Source of the DNA: Vibrio chagasii
GTDB lineage: Bacteria; Pseudomonadota; Gammaproteobacteria; Enterobacterales; Vibrionaceae
Length of the DNA: 64,000 bases
Assembly: GCF_002954585.1 (NCBI RefSeq)
Contig: NZ_MSCI01000002.1
Coordinates: 474,089-538,088, forward strand
Direction of reading: 5' to 3'
Made by a program: the position numbers and the translations under genes
Notes under the pieces: model-generated
Told to the model about the DNA's origin: nothing
Databases searched by the model: none
The model's input: only the letters and a program-made list of their open reading frames with translations
Part shown: in pieces, positions 1 to 11,207 of the stretch
How the letters are laid out: each line of letters starts with the position of its first letter
Numbering within the stretch: the stretch's first letter is position 1

Positions 1-63
1 ACTCTCACACCTCTCGGCGCCAGAACCTAAATCTGGTGCGTCTACCAATTCCGCCACGACCGC
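1..63 (-). tRNA. tRNA-Leu (UAG), 3' part cut by window edge
   Basis: Only the 5' two thirds of this tRNA lie in the window: the acceptor 5' strand, D arm, anticodon arm with loop TTTAGGT (anticodon TAG) and the long class II variable arm. It is almost identical to the complete tRNA-Leu at 393-477. It differs in the acceptor stem (GCGGTCG instead of GCGGACG) and in the variable-arm tetraloop (GAGA instead of GAAA). It belongs to the minus-strand tRNA operon. Confidence 0.93.
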
Positions 64-134
64 AGCAAATCTTTGTAGTCATACTGAATATTGGTGATTC
101 AATAAGACGTTGTCTTTCTATTTCAAAGAAATAG

Positions 135-211
135 TGGTGGCTACTGCGGGATTTGAACCTGCGACCCCATCATTATGAGTGATGTGCTCTAACCAACTGA
201 GCTAAGTAGCC
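135..211 (-). tRNA. tRNA-Met (CAU), elongator type
   Basis: The reverse strand folds as a 77-nt tRNA with acceptor stem GGCTACT/AGTAGCC, discriminator A, an encoded CCA end and anticodon loop CTCATAA (CAT). The paired first position and the stem sequence point to elongator rather than initiator tRNA-Met. It is identical in sequence to the copy at 544-620. Confidence 0.96.
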
Positions 212-288
212 ATCTGAGAGCGAGACAATATAATATAATCTTGCTTTCAATGCCATTATCTTTTTAAAGATAATTACACTTTAAATAG

Positions 289-363
289 TGGCTGGGCTAC
301 CTGGATTCGAACCAGGGAATGCCGGCATCAAAAGCCGGTGCCTTACCGCTTGGCGATAGCCCA
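289..363 (-). tRNA. tRNA-Gln (UUG)
   Basis: The reverse strand is a 75-nt tRNA with acceptor stem TGGGCTA/TAGCCCA, discriminator G, an encoded CCA and anticodon loop CTTTTGA (TTG). The weak U1-A72 pair is typical of tRNA-Gln. It sits between the two Leu-Met pairs of the operon. Confidence 0.96.
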
Positions 364-392
364 ACAATGATATCAATTAAGATATCTCAATA

Positions 393-477
393 TGGTGCGG
401 ACGGAGAGACTTGAACTCTCACACCTTTCGGCGCCAGAACCTAAATCTGGTGCGTCTACCAATTCCGCCACGTCCGC
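393..477 (-). tRNA. tRNA-Leu (UAG)
   Basis: Complete 85-nt class II tRNA on the reverse strand. It has acceptor stem GCGGACG/CGTCCGC, anticodon loop TTTAGGT (TAG), a long variable arm closed by GAAA, and an encoded CCA. It is the second Leu copy of the operon. Confidence 0.96.
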
Positions 478-543
478 TTTATTTCCTAAAAACTCTGTAT
501 GCTTAAAAACAAGTGTTTAATAACGAATAGAGTGCTTAGGAAA

Positions 544-620
544 TGGTGGCTACTGCGGGATTTGAACCTGCGACCCCATCATTATGAGTGATGTGCTCTA
601 ACCAACTGAGCTAAGTAGCC
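544..620 (-). tRNA. tRNA-Met (CAU), elongator type
   Basis: This 77-nt tRNA is the same sequence as the copy at 135-211, with anticodon loop CTCATAA and an encoded CCA. It is the promoter-proximal gene of the minus-strand tRNA operon, which begins about 55 bases upstream. Confidence 0.96.
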
Positions 621-675
621 ATTTCCAAATTGTTGCTCATTTTGAAGCGTTGCCGCTTCGCTGTGAACGGGGCGC

Positions 676-704
676 ATTATGCGTAGTTGAGTGAAACCCG
701 TCAA
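676..704 (-). promoter_or_regulatory. sigma-70 promoter of the tRNA operon
   Basis: On the reverse strand there is TTGACG (699-704), a 17-base spacer and CATAAT (676-681). A GC-rich discriminator follows, as expected for a growth-rate-controlled stable-RNA promoter. It points at the Met-Leu-Gln-Met-Leu tRNA run. Seen in sequence; activity is inferred. Confidence 0.8.
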
Positions 705-851
705 CTTTTTTTTTGAATAAATCACGAATAAACATCTGTTCGGTTTCTTTTTAGTCAAAGAGGCGTATTTGTCGGCAAAAAATAGGTCAAAAAGGCGATA
801 TATATAGGAAGTTAACTTTCTGATGTCGAGCTCTTGCTAAAGAGTAAAAAC

Positions 852-881
852 AAAAAGGCCAGTGAAATTCACTGGCCTTTT
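852..881 (-). terminator. Rho-independent terminator after ychF
   Basis: A perfect stem pairs AAAAGGCCAGTGA with TCACTGGCCTTTT around a 3-base loop. On the reverse strand it ends in a T run, 20 bases past the ychF stop. The rest of 621-901 holds only the tRNA promoter; I see no gene there. Confidence 0.85.
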
Positions 882-901
882 AACCGATATTTAATCAGCA
901 A

Positions 902-1993
902 TTATACGTTGAAGCGGAAGTGAACAACGTCGCCATCTTTTACGATGTATTCTTTGCCTTCTAGACGCCATTTACCTGCGTCTTTTGCACCGCTCTCACC
1001 GTTAAATTCGATGAAGTGATCAAAACCAACAACTTCAGCTCGGATGAAGCCTTTTTCGAAGTCAGTGTGGATCTTACCAGCCGCTTGTGGAGCTGTTGCG
1101 CCTACAGGAATTGTCCAAGCGCGAACTTCTTTAACACCCGCAGTGAAGTAAGTTTGAAGAGTCAGTAGTTCGTAACCAGAGCGGATCACTCGGTTTAGAC
1201 CTGGTTCTTCGATACCCATGTCCGCTAGGAACTCTTCACGATCTTCATCGTCAAGCTCAGAAAGCTCAGATTCGATAGCAGCACATACTGCAACAACAAC
1301 GTTGTTCTCTTTTGCAGCGTATTCACGAACAGCATCTAGGTAAGGGTTGTTTTCAAAACCATCTTCAGCAACGTTTGCGATGTACATTGTTGGCTTAAGT
1401 GTTAGGAAGTTTAGGTAGCCGATTGCTGCCGCTTCTTCTTTCGCTAGTTCAACAGTACGCGCCATACCACCTTCAGTAAGAACTGGTAGTAGCTTTTCTA
1501 GTACAGTGATTTCGAATTTAGCGTCTTTGTCGCCGCCTTTTGCTTTCTTAGCGTTACGTTGAATTGCACGCTCACAGCTGTCTAAGTCAGCCAGTGCAAG
1601 TTCAAGGTTGATCACTTCGATATCTTCGATTGGAGATACTTTGCCAGAAACGTGAACGATGTTTTCGTTTTCAAAGCAGCGTACAACGTGACCGATCGCG
1701 TCAGTTTCACGGATGTTCGCTAGGAATTTGTTACCAAGACCTTCACCTTTAGATGCACCAGCCACTAGGCCAGCGATATCAACGAATTCCATCGTTGTTG
1801 GAAGGATCTTTTGTGGATTAACAATTTTTGCTAATGCATCTAAGCGTAGATCTGGAACCGGAACGATACCTGTGTTTGGTTCGATCGTACAAAATGGAAA
1901 GTTTGCTGCTTCGATGCCTGCTTTAGTCAGTGCGTTAAACAGAGTTGACTTACCAACGTTTGGTAGACCAACGATGCCACATTTAAAACCCAT
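902..1993 (-). CDS. ychF: Redox-regulated ATPase YchF (Obg family)
   Basis: YchF is a cytosolic Obg-related P-loop NTPase that binds ribosomes and, unusually for the family, hydrolyses ATP; it is linked to oxidative-stress and translation control. The protein is 363 aa, the family's usual length. The P-loop GLPNVGKST is at residues 9-17, and the usual NKxD specificity motif is replaced by NVAE, as in ATP-using members. A C-terminal TGS domain ends in [11 protein letters not shown]. An upstream in-frame ATG would add 20 residues inside pth and is rejected because the family starts at MGFKCGIVG. It follows pth by 10 bases, so the two are probably cotranscribed. Confidence 0.95.
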   Translation of the reverse strand: MGFKCGIVGLPNVGKSTLFNALTKAGIEAANFPFCTIEPNTGIVPVPDLRLDALAKIVNPQKILPTTMEFVDIAGLVAGASKGEGLGNKFLANIRETDAIGHVVRCFENENIVHVSGKVSPIEDIEVINLELALADLDSCERAIQRNAKKAKGGDKDAKFEITVLEKLLPVLTEGGMARTVELAKEEAAAIGYLNFLTLKPTMYIANVAEDGFENNPYLDAVREYAAKENNVVVAVCAAIESELSELDDEDREEFLADMGIEEPGLNRVIRSGYELLTLQTYFTAGVKEVRAWTIPVGATAPQAAGKIHTDFEKGFIRAEVVGFDHFIEFNGESGAKDAGKWRLEGKEYIVKDGDVVHFRFNV

Positions 1994-2003
1994 GATATAA
2001 ACC

Positions 2004-2594
2004 TTATTCTGCTTTGAACGTATGTAAGCGATTTTGTGCTTTTGGTAGGCCATCTTTTAATAAGATGTCTAGGCTGCGAACCGATTCGTCAACGACGGCC
2101 TCGATACACTCTTGCTCTTTTTGTGGAGCTTTGCCTAATACATAACCTGCAACTTTATCTTTGTGTCCAGGATGGCCGATGCCTAATCTCAGACGATAGA
2201 ATTCTTTATTGTTACCCTGTTTGCTGATGATGTCTTTTAGACCGTTGTGTCCACCATGGCCACCACCTTTTTTGAACTTTCCAATGCCAGGAGGAAGGTC
2301 TAACTCATCATGAGCTACCATGATCTCTTCTGGTTTAATTTGGTAGAACTTTGCCAAAGCTGCAACTGCTTTGCCTGACAAGTTCATAAAAGTCGTTGGG
2401 ATCAGCAAACGAAGATCTTCACCATGAACCATGATACGACCCGTTAGGCCAAAGAACTTTGGTTCGTTCTTCAGTGTTACGTTGTGTACACGTGCTAATT
2501 CTTCAACTACCCAAGCACCCGCATTGTGGCGAGTTTTGGCGTATTCTGGACCTGGATTAGCCAGTCCAACGAGAAGTTTTATTTGTTGGCTCAA
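2004..2594 (-). CDS. pth: Peptidyl-tRNA hydrolase
   Basis: Pth releases tRNA from peptidyl-tRNAs that drop off ribosomes, and is an essential cytosolic recycling enzyme. The 196-aa protein shows the expected catalytic set: the N-terminal [17 protein letters not shown] segment with Asn and the catalytic His, and HDELDLPPG with the catalytic Asp. The glycine-rich [12 protein letters not shown] segment lies near residue 110. The pth-ychF pair on one strand is the normal gamma-proteobacterial arrangement. Confidence 0.96.
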   Translation of the reverse strand: MSQQIKLLVGLANPGPEYAKTRHNAGAWVVEELARVHNVTLKNEPKFFGLTGRIMVHGEDLRLLIPTTFMNLSGKAVAALAKFYQIKPEEIMVAHDELDLPPGIGKFKKGGGHGGHNGLKDIISKQGNNKEFYRLRLGIGHPGHKDKVAGYVLGKAPQKEQECIEAVVDESVRSLDILLKDGLPKAQNRLHTFKAE

Positions 2595-2716
2595 GGTATG
2601 GATCTCTCTTGGGATTTCAAAAAGCGCCGTATGATATCACAGTTTATGAAAAAGGTGCGAGCTAGCTGATGGCACCATGATTATTCCGAGCTGTGATAAA
2701 CAACAGTCACCAGGTA

Positions 2717-2747
2717 TAAAAAAAGCACTTCATCAAATGAAGTGCTT
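2717..2747 (-). terminator. Rho-independent terminator after prs
   Basis: The stem AAGCACTTCAT/ATGAAGTGCTT closes on a CAA loop. On the reverse strand it is followed by a run of T residues, about 50 bases beyond the prs stop codon. Confidence 0.85.
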
Positions 2748-2794
2748 AATGTCTTTCTCTAACGAGTTTCTAAAACAAAGCTAAATAGCCTTGA

Positions 2795-3739
2795 TTAGTT
2801 GAACATCGCTGAGATTGATTCTTCGTTGCTGATACGACGAATCGCTTCAGCAAGCATGCGAGAAAGGCTAAGTGTTGTTACTTTACCTGTCGCAGCCATC
2901 TCTGGAGATAGAGAGATAGAATCCGTTACGATAACTTGGTCTAGAACAGAGTTTTTGATGTTGTTCGCAGCAGTACCAGAGAAAACAGCGTGAGTTGCGT
3001 AAGCGAATACACGCTTAGCACCGCGCTCTTTAAGCGCTTCAGCTGCTTTACATAGCGTGCCACCTGTATCGATCATGTCATCAACGATAACACAGTCGCG
3101 GCCTTCAACATCACCGATTAGGTTCATTACTTCAGAAACGTTAGCACGTGGACGACGCTTATCAACGATAGCGATATCAACGTCACCTAGCGCTTTAGCC
3201 GTTGCACGAGCACGTACAACACCACCAAGGTCTGGAGAAACCACAACTGGGTTCTCTAGGCCACGGTTAGCCATGTCTTCTAGAAGAACTGGAGTACCGA
3301 AGATGTTATCAACTGGTACATCGAAGAAGCCTTGGATTTGCTCTGCGTGTAGGTCGATAGTAAGAACGCGGTCTACGCCAACGTTAGAAAGGAAATCTGC
3401 AACAACTTTTGCAGTAATTGGCACACGTGCAGAACGTACACGACGATCTTGACGGGCATAACCGAAGTAAGGGATTACAGCAGTAATACGGCCAGCAGAA
3501 GCGCGGCGCATTGCGTCAATCATTACCACCAATTCCATTAGGTTGTCATTGGTTGGTGCACAAGTTGATTGAATCAGGAATACATCGCTACCACGAACGT
3601 TTTCATTGATTTGAACAGCGACTTCGCCATCAGAAAAACGGTCTACAGTAGCATCGCCAAGAGAGATGTATAGACGATCAGCAATACGTTGGGCTAGTTC
3701 AGGTGTTGCGTTACCAGCAAATAGCTTCATATCAGGCAC
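2795..3739 (-). CDS. prs: Ribose-phosphate pyrophosphokinase (PRPP synthase)
   Basis: Converts ribose 5-phosphate and ATP to PRPP, the precursor of purines, pyrimidines, histidine, tryptophan and NAD. The 314-aa length and the start [15 protein letters not shown] match the enterobacterial and vibrio enzyme. The ATP-binding flexible-loop region [10 protein letters not shown] is near residue 100 and the PRPP-binding loop [12 protein letters not shown] is near residue 220. It lies downstream of ispE by 27 bases, the conserved lolB-ispE-prs order. It ends at its own terminator. Confidence 0.97.
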   Translation of the reverse strand: MPDMKLFAGNATPELAQRIADRLYISLGDATVDRFSDGEVAVQINENVRGSDVFLIQSTCAPTNDNLMELVVMIDAMRRASAGRITAVIPYFGYARQDRRVRSARVPITAKVVADFLSNVGVDRVLTIDLHAEQIQGFFDVPVDNIFGTPVLLEDMANRGLENPVVVSPDLGGVVRARATAKALGDVDIAIVDKRRPRANVSEVMNLIGDVEGRDCVIVDDMIDTGGTLCKAAEALKERGAKRVFAYATHAVFSGTAANNIKNSVLDQVIVTDSISLSPEMAATGKVTTLSLSRMLAEAIRRISNEESISAMFN

Positions 3740-3766
3740 GGTGGAAACCTCGGGTTGCGTCCAGTT

Positions 3767-4642
3767 TTAAATAGATTGTGGGTGAGCTGAGTGGTATTCA
3801 GCCAACGTTTCTTTCAAAGGAGAAATGTTTCGTCCTTTCGCTACAAATGCGGAAACGGTGTCAGGTAGTTTTTCTAGCACCAATTCGGCTTCTTTTCTGC
3901 TGCTAAATTCAGCAAAAACGCACGAACCTGTGCCAGTCAATCTCGACGGCGCGTATTGTAGCAGCCATGAAAGTTGCTTATCAACCTCTGGGTACAGCAT
4001 TCGAACAATTTTTTCGCAATCGTTTACGTCTTCTTGCTCTAGAAGCGTTGATAGCGCTCGCTTTGGCGTATTTCTGGTTAATTCTGGATGTGTAAATATG
4101 TCCACAGTTGCTATGCTCACTTGTGGCTTAACCACGAGATACCATTTTTCATCCGGATTAGCTGGCAACAGCTGCTCACCGACGCCTTCAGCAAAGGCGG
4201 CATAGCCTCGTACAAACACTGGAACATCTGCACCAAGCTTCAGACCGATCTCTGCAAGTTGATCATCAGAAAGATTCAGTTGCCACAAGTAATTAAGTGC
4301 AACCAACACAGTTGCAGCATTTGAAGAGCCTCCGCCAATACCACCACCCATTGGTAGCACTTTCTTTAGCTCAATATCCGCACCGAAAGAGGTTGAGGTG
4401 TATTGCTGAAGTGCAGTCGCGGCTTTCCAAATTAGGTTGTCTTCAAGCGCTACTCCAGGTATTTCTGGCGTGATGGTTATCGAACTTGTTTCTGAGTTTG
4501 CAGTAACCGTTAGTTCATCACCAAAGTCAACGAACTGAAATAGTGTTTGAAGTTCGTGGTAACCATTATCACGTCGGCCAGTGATATAAAGAAATAGATT
4601 CAGCTTTGCTGGAGAAGGCCAGTGTGTTGGTGTTGTAATCAT
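3767..4642 (-). CDS. ispE: 4-diphosphocytidyl-2-C-methyl-D-erythritol kinase
   Basis: GHMP-family kinase of the MEP isoprenoid pathway; it phosphorylates the 2-hydroxyl of CDP-methylerythritol. The N-terminal [20 protein letters not shown] segment and the ATP loop [15 protein letters not shown] are diagnostic. I place the start at the ATG whose ATGA overlaps the lolB stop codon (291 aa). A GTG 15 bases further upstream is possible but less likely. The overlap implies translational coupling with lolB. Confidence 0.94.
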   Translation of the reverse strand: MITTPTHWPSPAKLNLFLYITGRRDNGYHELQTLFQFVDFGDELTVTANSETSSITITPEIPGVALEDNLIWKAATALQQYTSTSFGADIELKKVLPMGGGIGGGSSNAATVLVALNYLWQLNLSDDQLAEIGLKLGADVPVFVRGYAAFAEGVGEQLLPANPDEKWYLVVKPQVSIATVDIFTHPELTRNTPKRALSTLLEQEDVNDCEKIVRMLYPEVDKQLSWLLQYAPSRLTGTGSCVFAEFSSRKEAELVLEKLPDTVSAFVAKGRNISPLKETLAEYHSAHPQSI

Positions 4643-5286
4643 TTTTTCAGTGTCCACTTCGAAACTACGATGTTGATTTTGTTTTGGTCTTGCTTGAAAG
4701 AGAGTCGAGTAGGGAGCGGAATAGCCCCTACTTTGACCTTGTCTTCATCGGATTGCTGCGCATTAGGTAACTCTGTGTTGCGATAGTTTGCAAAATTCAG
4801 AGTCCATAGTTGGTTGCTGACTTGCTTAGTCAGTGACTCAAGGGTGTTCGTTGTATTTAGTTGATAGCTATCCGCTTGGTCTGGAATGCCAAGGAACCAT
4901 TGTGGCAGGTGATCAACTGGGATCTTCAAGCCTGTAAGCTGTTCAACCAAAATAGAGGCGCTTGCGTGGGTGAATACTTGGTCATCATAAGTGACGACTT
5001 TGGCGCCAGATGGATCAATGGTCAGGTTTAATGCGGTCTGACCAAGGAAAGTGGTGAGTCTTAATTGGCTTTGGTTTGGAGAGTGCTTCCAAACAAAATT
5101 GAGGCTTTGGCGCTGCTCGGGAGATATGTACGCAAGCTTACCGGAAGCTTGATAGTTTTCTATCTGCAATAGGCGGCTTTGGTGTGCTTGCCATTCAACA
5201 CTTGTCGGTTGTTCCGGGATAGACGAGCAACCCACCATGATTATGGTAATAAAAATAAGAGACGCGATTTTACGAAGCTTGCCCAT
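4639..5286 (-). CDS. lolB: Outer-membrane lipoprotein receptor LolB
   Basis: LolB accepts lipoproteins from periplasmic LolA and inserts them in the outer membrane. The 215-aa protein starts with a lipoprotein signal peptide ending in MVGC (lipobox, Cys20) followed by SS, so it should itself be outer-membrane anchored. The body fits the LolB beta-barrel-like fold (for example [17 protein letters not shown]). It is the first gene of lolB-ispE-prs and is divergent from hemA, as in other gamma-proteobacteria. Confidence 0.93.
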   Translation of the reverse strand: MGKLRKIASLIFITIIMVGCSSIPEQPTSVEWQAHQSRLLQIENYQASGKLAYISPEQRQSLNFVWKHSPNQSQLRLTTFLGQTALNLTIDPSGAKVVTYDDQVFTHASASILVEQLTGLKIPVDHLPQWFLGIPDQADSYQLNTTNTLESLTKQVSNQLWTLNFANYRNTELPNAQQSDEDKVKVGAIPLPTRLSFKQDQNKINIVVSKWTLKK

Positions 5287-5446
5287 ATTTGCTCACAACT
5301 TGTTCAAATTCATCTAAAAAACGCTTCAACTATAGCATTGAATTCACGAAGTCAGGAAAACAAATCCCGCTTGCTCTTTAAATAGAGCCATGCATCAAGT
5401 AAAATTCGCCCCTTGTTTCCATTCCCTGATCGAGAACTTCTGATAC

Positions 5447-6706
5447 ATGTCTTTGCTTGCCGTAGGTATCAATCACAATACAGCGTCGGTTGAATTGCGA
5501 GAAAAAGTCGCTTTTGGTCCAGACAAACTGTCTGAGGCACTCAAGCAACTTAACGCAAATGCACACGTAAATGGAAGTGTTATACTTTCTACCTGTAACC
5601 GAACTGAAGTGTATTGTGAAGTTAAAAGCGGAGCAAAAAACAAGCTTATCGATTGGTTGTCGGCTTTCCATCAAGTTAGTCCTGAAGAGCTAAAGCCAAG
5701 TCTTTATATCCATGAAGAGCAGGCCGCAATTAAACATTTAATGCGCGTTGCTTGTGGTTTGGACTCTTTGGTTTTGGGTGAGCCGCAAATCTTAGGTCAG
5801 GTTAAGCAAGCTTATACAGACTCTCGTGGTAGCAAGTCTGTTGATGCTTCAATGGAAAAGCTGTTCCAGAAATCATTTTCTGTGGCGAAGCGCGTTCGAA
5901 CTGAAACAGAAATCGGCGGAAGTGCGGTGTCTGTGGCTTACGCAGCTTGCACTCTAGCTAAACATATTTTTGAGTCGATTGCTGATTCTACTGTGCTGTT
6001 AGTTGGTGCTGGTGAAACGATTGAACTCGTGGCTAAGCACCTTTCAGCAAATGGCTGTACTAAAATGATTGTGGCTAACCGAACTCGTGAGCGTGCTTTA
6101 GGGCTAGCCGAAGAGTTCGGTGCAGAAGTGATCAGCTTAAATGAAATTCCAGAACACCTGCACAGAGCAGATATCGTGATCAGTTCAACCGCAAGCCCGC
6201 TGCCAATTATTGGTAAAGGCATGGTTGAGACCGCTCTGAAGAAAAGAAAACATCAACCTATGTTATTGGTTGATATTGCTGTGCCTCGTGATGTGGAATC
6301 ACAGGTTGGCGAACTGAACGATGCTTATCTTTATTCAGTTGATGATTTGCAGTCGATTATTGATGGCAACATCGAGCAACGTAAAGTGGAAGCAATCCAA
6401 GCTGAAGCGATCGTCAGTGAAGAAAGTGCCGCGTTCATGAGTTGGATGCGCTCACTGCAAGCGGTCGACAGTATTCGTGAGTACCGAAAATCAGCGAATG
6501 AAATCCGCGAAGAATTATTGAGTAAAAGTTTACAATCACTTGCCGCTGGCGGTGACCCTGAGAAAGTTTTACTAGAGCTTAGTAATAAGCTCACAAACAA
6601 ATTGATCCATGCTCCAACCCGCGCACTACAAAGTGCTGCTGAGCAAGGAGAACCTGCGAAATTAACGGTCATTAGACAGAGTTTGGGCTTAGAAGACCCT
6701 CAATAA
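5447..6706 (+). CDS. hemA: Glutamyl-tRNA reductase
   Basis: First committed step of C5 tetrapyrrole synthesis: NADPH reduction of Glu-tRNA(Glu) to glutamate-1-semialdehyde. At 419 aa the length is normal. The catalytic Cys sits in [10 protein letters not shown] (residue 50), GVNHNTA-like residues are at the N terminus, a Rossmann motif [16 protein letters not shown] lies around residue 182, and a C-terminal dimerisation helix follows. It heads the hemA-prfA-prmC block, divergent from lolB. Confidence 0.97.
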   Translation: MSLLAVGINHNTASVELREKVAFGPDKLSEALKQLNANAHVNGSVILSTCNRTEVYCEVKSGAKNKLIDWLSAFHQVSPEELKPSLYIHEEQAAIKHLMRVACGLDSLVLGEPQILGQVKQAYTDSRGSKSVDASMEKLFQKSFSVAKRVRTETEIGGSAVSVAYAACTLAKHIFESIADSTVLLVGAGETIELVAKHLSANGCTKMIVANRTRERALGLAEEFGAEVISLNEIPEHLHRADIVISSTASPLPIIGKGMVETALKKRKHQPMLLVDIAVPRDVESQVGELNDAYLYSVDDLQSIIDGNIEQRKVEAIQAEAIVSEESAAFMSWMRSLQAVDSIREYRKSANEIREELLSKSLQSLAAGGDPEKVLLELSNKLTNKLIHAPTRALQSAAEQGEPAKLTVIRQSLGLEDPQ

Positions 6707-6734
6707 TATTAGACCTCCAACAAGATAAGACATT

Positions 6735-7823
6735 ATGAAAGCCTCGATTCTAGTAAAGCTTGAAACACTTGTTGAACGCTACGAAGAAGTTCAACACCTG
6801 CTTGGCGATCCAGATGTGATCGGTGATCAAAACAAATTCCGTGCACTATCTAAAGAGTACTCTCAGTTAGAAGAAGTGACTAAGTGCTTCCAAGCTTACC
6901 AGCAAGCTCAAGACGATCTAGAAGCTGCCGAAGATATGGCGCAGGAAGACGATGAAGAGATGCGCGAAATGGCGCAGGAAGAAATTAAAGAAGCGAAAGA
7001 GGCGATTGAGCGTCTAACTGATGAGCTTCAGATTCTTCTTCTACCTAAAGATCCAAACGATGAGCGTAACTGTTTCCTAGAGATCCGTGCCGGTGCGGGC
7101 GGTGATGAAGCGGGTATCTTCGCGGGTAACCTTTTCCGTATGTACTCTAAGTTTGCAGAGAAAAAAGGCTGGCGCGTTGAAGTCATGAGCAGTAATGACT
7201 CTGAGCAAGGCGGCTACAAAGAGATGATCGCTAAAGTAAGCGGTGAAGGCGTTTACGGCGTAATGAAGTTTGAATCAGGCGGTCACCGTGTTCAACGTGT
7301 ACCAGAGACTGAATCTCAAGGTCGTGTTCATACTTCTGCATGTACTGTTGCTGTTATGCCTGAAATCCCAGAAGCGGATCTTCCAGAAATTAAGGCTGCA
7401 GACCTGAAGATCGATACCTTCCGTGCATCTGGCGCGGGTGGTCAGCACGTTAACACTACAGATTCAGCTATCCGTATTACTCACTTGCCAACAGGTACAG
7501 TAGTAGAGTGTCAGGACGAGCGTTCTCAGCACAAAAACAAAGCGAAGGCGATGGCTGTTCTTGCGGCGCGTATTGTACAAGCTGAAGAAGAGCGTCGTGC
7601 TGCTGAAGTATCAGATACGCGTCGTAACCTGCTAGGTTCGGGTGACCGTAGTGACCGTATCCGTACTTACAACTACCCACAAGGTCGTGTTTCTGATCAC
7701 CGCATCAACCTAACACTTTACCGTCTGAACGAAGTGTTAGAAGGTGACATGCAAAGCCTGATTGATCCGGTTCTACAAGAGCACCAAGCAGACCAACTTG
7801 CTGCGTTAGCTGAGAACAACTAA
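6735..7823 (+). CDS. prfA: Peptide chain release factor 1
   Basis: RF1 reads UAA and UAG and triggers peptidyl-tRNA hydrolysis. The 362-aa protein carries the stop-codon recognition tripeptide as PET (in [14 protein letters not shown]; commonly PxT) and the catalytic GGQ in [12 protein letters not shown], the glutamine of which is methylated by the product of the next gene. It is 28 bases after hemA and 5 bases before prmC, so it is very likely one transcript. Confidence 0.97.
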   Translation: MKASILVKLETLVERYEEVQHLLGDPDVIGDQNKFRALSKEYSQLEEVTKCFQAYQQAQDDLEAAEDMAQEDDEEMREMAQEEIKEAKEAIERLTDELQILLLPKDPNDERNCFLEIRAGAGGDEAGIFAGNLFRMYSKFAEKKGWRVEVMSSNDSEQGGYKEMIAKVSGEGVYGVMKFESGGHRVQRVPETESQGRVHTSACTVAVMPEIPEADLPEIKAADLKIDTFRASGAGGQHVNTTDSAIRITHLPTGTVVECQDERSQHKNKAKAMAVLAARIVQAEEERRAAEVSDTRRNLLGSGDRSDRIRTYNYPQGRVSDHRINLTLYRLNEVLEGDMQSLIDPVLQEHQADQLAALAENN

Positions 7824-7828
7824 ACCCT

Positions 7829-8701
7829 ATGCAATCTGCCTATACGGTTGAAAGTGCATTAAAAGCAGCAATCGTAGCGCTTCAAGAGGGTGACAATACA
7901 TCACCCTCAATTGATGCTGCGGTACTGCTTTGTCACGCCTTAGATAAACCAAGATCTTACCTGTTAACTTGGCCAGAGAAACACCTTACCTCAGAACAAG
8001 AATCTGAATTTCAAGCCCTTTTAAACCGTCGTTTAACCGGTGAGCCTGTGGCTTACATTGTCGGTGAACGTGAGTTTTGGTCGCTGCCGTTAAAAGTTTC
8101 GCCGTCTACTTTAATTCCTCGCCCGGATACTGAGCGTTTGGTTGAAGTCGCGCTGGATAAGACCTATGGCAAACAAGGGGCGATTCTGGATTTAGGAACA
8201 GGTACTGGTGCTATTGCCTTGGCGCTAGCGTCTGAGATGCCAAATCGCCCAGTGACAGGCATTGACCTTCGCCCAGAAGCTCAAGTGCTTGCAACAGAGA
8301 ATGCGAAACGCTTAAACATACCCAATGCTACGTTCTTGCATGGTAGTTGGTTTGACCCGCTTAGCGATCTGGCTTCTGATGGCGGTGAGGTTAAGTTCTC
8401 TCTGATTGTCTCAAACCCACCTTACATAGAGAAAGATGATCCTCATCTATCTCAGGGCGATGTGCGTTTTGAGCCGATTACTGCGCTTGTTGCTGAAGAG
8501 AAAGGGCTTGCTGATATTCGCTACATTTCTGAAAACGCACGTGGCTTTTTAGAAAATGAAGGCTGGTTGGCATTTGAACACGGTTACGACCAAGGCTTGG
8601 CTGTACGTGAGATAATGCAAGCGCTAGGTTATCTCGATGTAGTCACTGAGAAAGATTACGGTGGCAATGACCGAGTGACATTAGGCCGTTATTGCTCATA
8701 G
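7829..8701 (+). CDS. prmC: Release factor glutamine N5-methyltransferase
   Basis: SAM-dependent enzyme that methylates the GGQ glutamine of RF1 and RF2. The 290-aa protein has the SAM motif I ILDLGTGTGAIALAL and the catalytic NPPY in LIVSNPPYIEKDD, which binds the substrate glutamine amide. Its position immediately after prfA, its main substrate gene, supports the call. Confidence 0.96.
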   Translation: MQSAYTVESALKAAIVALQEGDNTSPSIDAAVLLCHALDKPRSYLLTWPEKHLTSEQESEFQALLNRRLTGEPVAYIVGEREFWSLPLKVSPSTLIPRPDTERLVEVALDKTYGKQGAILDLGTGTGAIALALASEMPNRPVTGIDLRPEAQVLATENAKRLNIPNATFLHGSWFDPLSDLASDGGEVKFSLIVSNPPYIEKDDPHLSQGDVRFEPITALVAEEKGLADIRYISENARGFLENEGWLAFEHGYDQGLAVREIMQALGYLDVVTEKDYGGNDRVTLGRYCS

Positions 8702-8895
8702 TTCGTTGTTGTTTGCTTAGGGCTAGTAGTTGCTAGCCACTCATGTAATCCTAGAAGGCGAACTTACGAAATTGATACCTTTAACGCGAAATGGCATTTG
8801 ACTCGGTCATGCATTTAACGCAGAAATACAGAGCACCAACGAGTCCAATGTCGCTCGTGTTAACGAAAGCACATATAAAAATATAAAGGAATACC

Positions 8896-9279
8896 ATGTA
8901 CGAAGGTTTAAAACATTTTCACCTACTAACGATTGCAATAAGCGTGTCACTTCTTTCAATTCGATTCGTTCTTATGATGGCGAACTCACCAAAGCTTAAG
9001 CACCCTTTCTTGCAGCGTTTCCCTCATATCAACGACTCGTTGCTATTGCTATCGGGTATTGGCTTGATTTTTATCACTGGTTTTATTCCATTTACTCCAG
9101 CTGCGCCATGGCTAACAGAAAAGCTAACGTGTGTAATGGCTTACATCGCATTGTGTTTCTTTGCACTTAAACTGGGTAAAAATAAACTATTGAGAGTATT
9201 CTCATTCTTCGGTGCGCTTGGCTGGTTAGCTATGGCAGGCAAAATTGCGATGACGAAGACGCCAACATTTTTCGGTTAA
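8896..9279 (+). CDS. SirB2-family inner-membrane protein
   Basis: A 127-aa integral membrane protein with about four hydrophobic segments (roughly residues 8-27, 47-66, 78-93 and 100-116) and the typical start YEGLKHFHLLT. This is the SirB2 family, once proposed as an up-regulator of Salmonella invasion genes; its molecular role is unknown. The gene sits between prmC and sirB1, the conserved prmC-sirB2-sirB1-kdsA order. The 194 bases before it hold no gene that I can see. Confidence 0.88.
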   Translation: MYEGLKHFHLLTIAISVSLLSIRFVLMMANSPKLKHPFLQRFPHINDSLLLLSGIGLIFITGFIPFTPAAPWLTEKLTCVMAYIALCFFALKLGKNKLLRVFSFFGALGWLAMAGKIAMTKTPTFFG

Positions 9280-9306
9280 TGATCTCCTTATTTCGGTTAA
9301 CTACCT

Positions 9307-10116
9307 ATGTACGAATTTTTTGACGAAGACTTTGACCAGCTAGAATTAGCTGAAGGTGCATTGATCTTAAATAAAGCGATTAACCCAGACACTCAAGACA
9401 GTTGGGCTGAGCAAGAGCTGGCAAGACTGTTTAAAGAAGCTGAGTTTGCCTTGGTTCATGAAACCGATGAGCACCAGAAGTTTGAGTCCTTTATTCGACT
9501 ATTCTTCTATGAATGGGGCTTTGCGGGTGATAAAGACGCTTACTTCTCTTCAGAGAACGCTTTCATCGATAAAGTGCTAGAGCGTAAGAAAGGCATTCCT
9601 GTCAGTCTCGGCGCGATCTTTCTTTTTCTAGGTCGCAAGCTAGGCTTTCCTGTAGAGGGTGTCTCTTTCCCGACTCAGTTTCTACTTAAAGTGACTTGGT
9701 ATGGCCAAGCAGCAGTGTATATCAACCCATACAATGGTGAATACGTTGGTGAGCAAACGCTACGAGCGTGGCTGATTGGCCATGATGGTCCGTTAGCTGA
9801 GCTTAAATCTGAGCATTTAGAAGTGGCTGATCATCCAACAATTATTGGCAAGTGGTTAGCGCTATTAAAGAGTGCGTTACTGAGAGAAGAGCGCTATACG
9901 CTAGCATTGAAATGTACAGACCTTGCATTAACGTTTGTACCTGACGACCCGTATGAAATCCGCGACCGTGGCTTTATCTATCAGCAGTTGGATTGCCACC
10001 AAGTGGCAGCGACGGATTACCAATATTTTATCGACCAATGCCCAGATGACCCGGCGTCTGAGTTACTGAAATCTCAAGTGAACGTCATGAACGAAAAGAC
10101 CGTGGTTGTTCACTAA
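9307..10116 (+). CDS. SirB1-family transglutaminase-like/TPR protein
   Basis: A 269-aa cytosolic protein of the SirB1 family. The N-terminal two thirds fit the transglutaminase-like fold of the family (segment VLERKKGIPVSLGAIFLFLGRKLGFPVEGV). The C-terminal third is TPR-like (ALLREERYTLALKCTDLAL, DPYEIRDRGFIYQQL). The catalytic status is not clear from sequence and the function is unknown. It precedes kdsA by 25 bases, suggesting cotranscription. Confidence 0.88.
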   Translation: MYEFFDEDFDQLELAEGALILNKAINPDTQDSWAEQELARLFKEAEFALVHETDEHQKFESFIRLFFYEWGFAGDKDAYFSSENAFIDKVLERKKGIPVSLGAIFLFLGRKLGFPVEGVSFPTQFLLKVTWYGQAAVYINPYNGEYVGEQTLRAWLIGHDGPLAELKSEHLEVADHPTIIGKWLALLKSALLREERYTLALKCTDLALTFVPDDPYEIRDRGFIYQQLDCHQVAATDYQYFIDQCPDDPASELLKSQVNVMNEKTVVVH

Positions 10117-10123
10117 TTACTAA

Positions 10124-10993
<870 letters not shown>

Positions 10994-11011
10994 TCGAACA
11001 GTATAGAATTC

Positions 11012-11037
11012 AAAGCCGGAGTAATTGCCGGCTTTTT
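11012..11037 (+). terminator. Rho-independent terminator after kdsA
   Basis: The stem AAAGCCGG/CCGGCTTT has an 8-base loop and a following T run, starting 18 bases after the kdsA stop. Confidence 0.88.
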
Positions 11038-11063
11038 TGTACCTATAGCTAAGTGAATGGCGA

Positions 11064-11086
11064 CTAGCTTGAGCTCCTCAAGCTAG
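11064..11086. repeat. 10-bp perfect inverted repeat
   Basis: CTAGCTTGAG and CTCAAGCTAG flank a 3-base centre. There is no T run on either side, so it is not a normal terminator. It lies at the start of the roughly 410-base non-coding stretch between kdsA and the nucleotidase gene. That stretch otherwise holds the PurR-like box and no gene that I can see. Confidence 0.55.
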
Positions 11087-11207
11087 CGTCAGTATGGTTT
11101 TGTAATGTTATAGCATATCACTTTAAGCTTTGATAAATCGAATAAATTTAACGAGAATCACTTTATGGGGAAGCTGAATTGAGTAAATCACAAATAATCT
11201 AAAAATG

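Noticed and set aside
902..2053. Longer N terminus for YchF
   Set aside because: The extra 20 residues overlap pth and are not part of the family, which starts at MGFKCGIVG.
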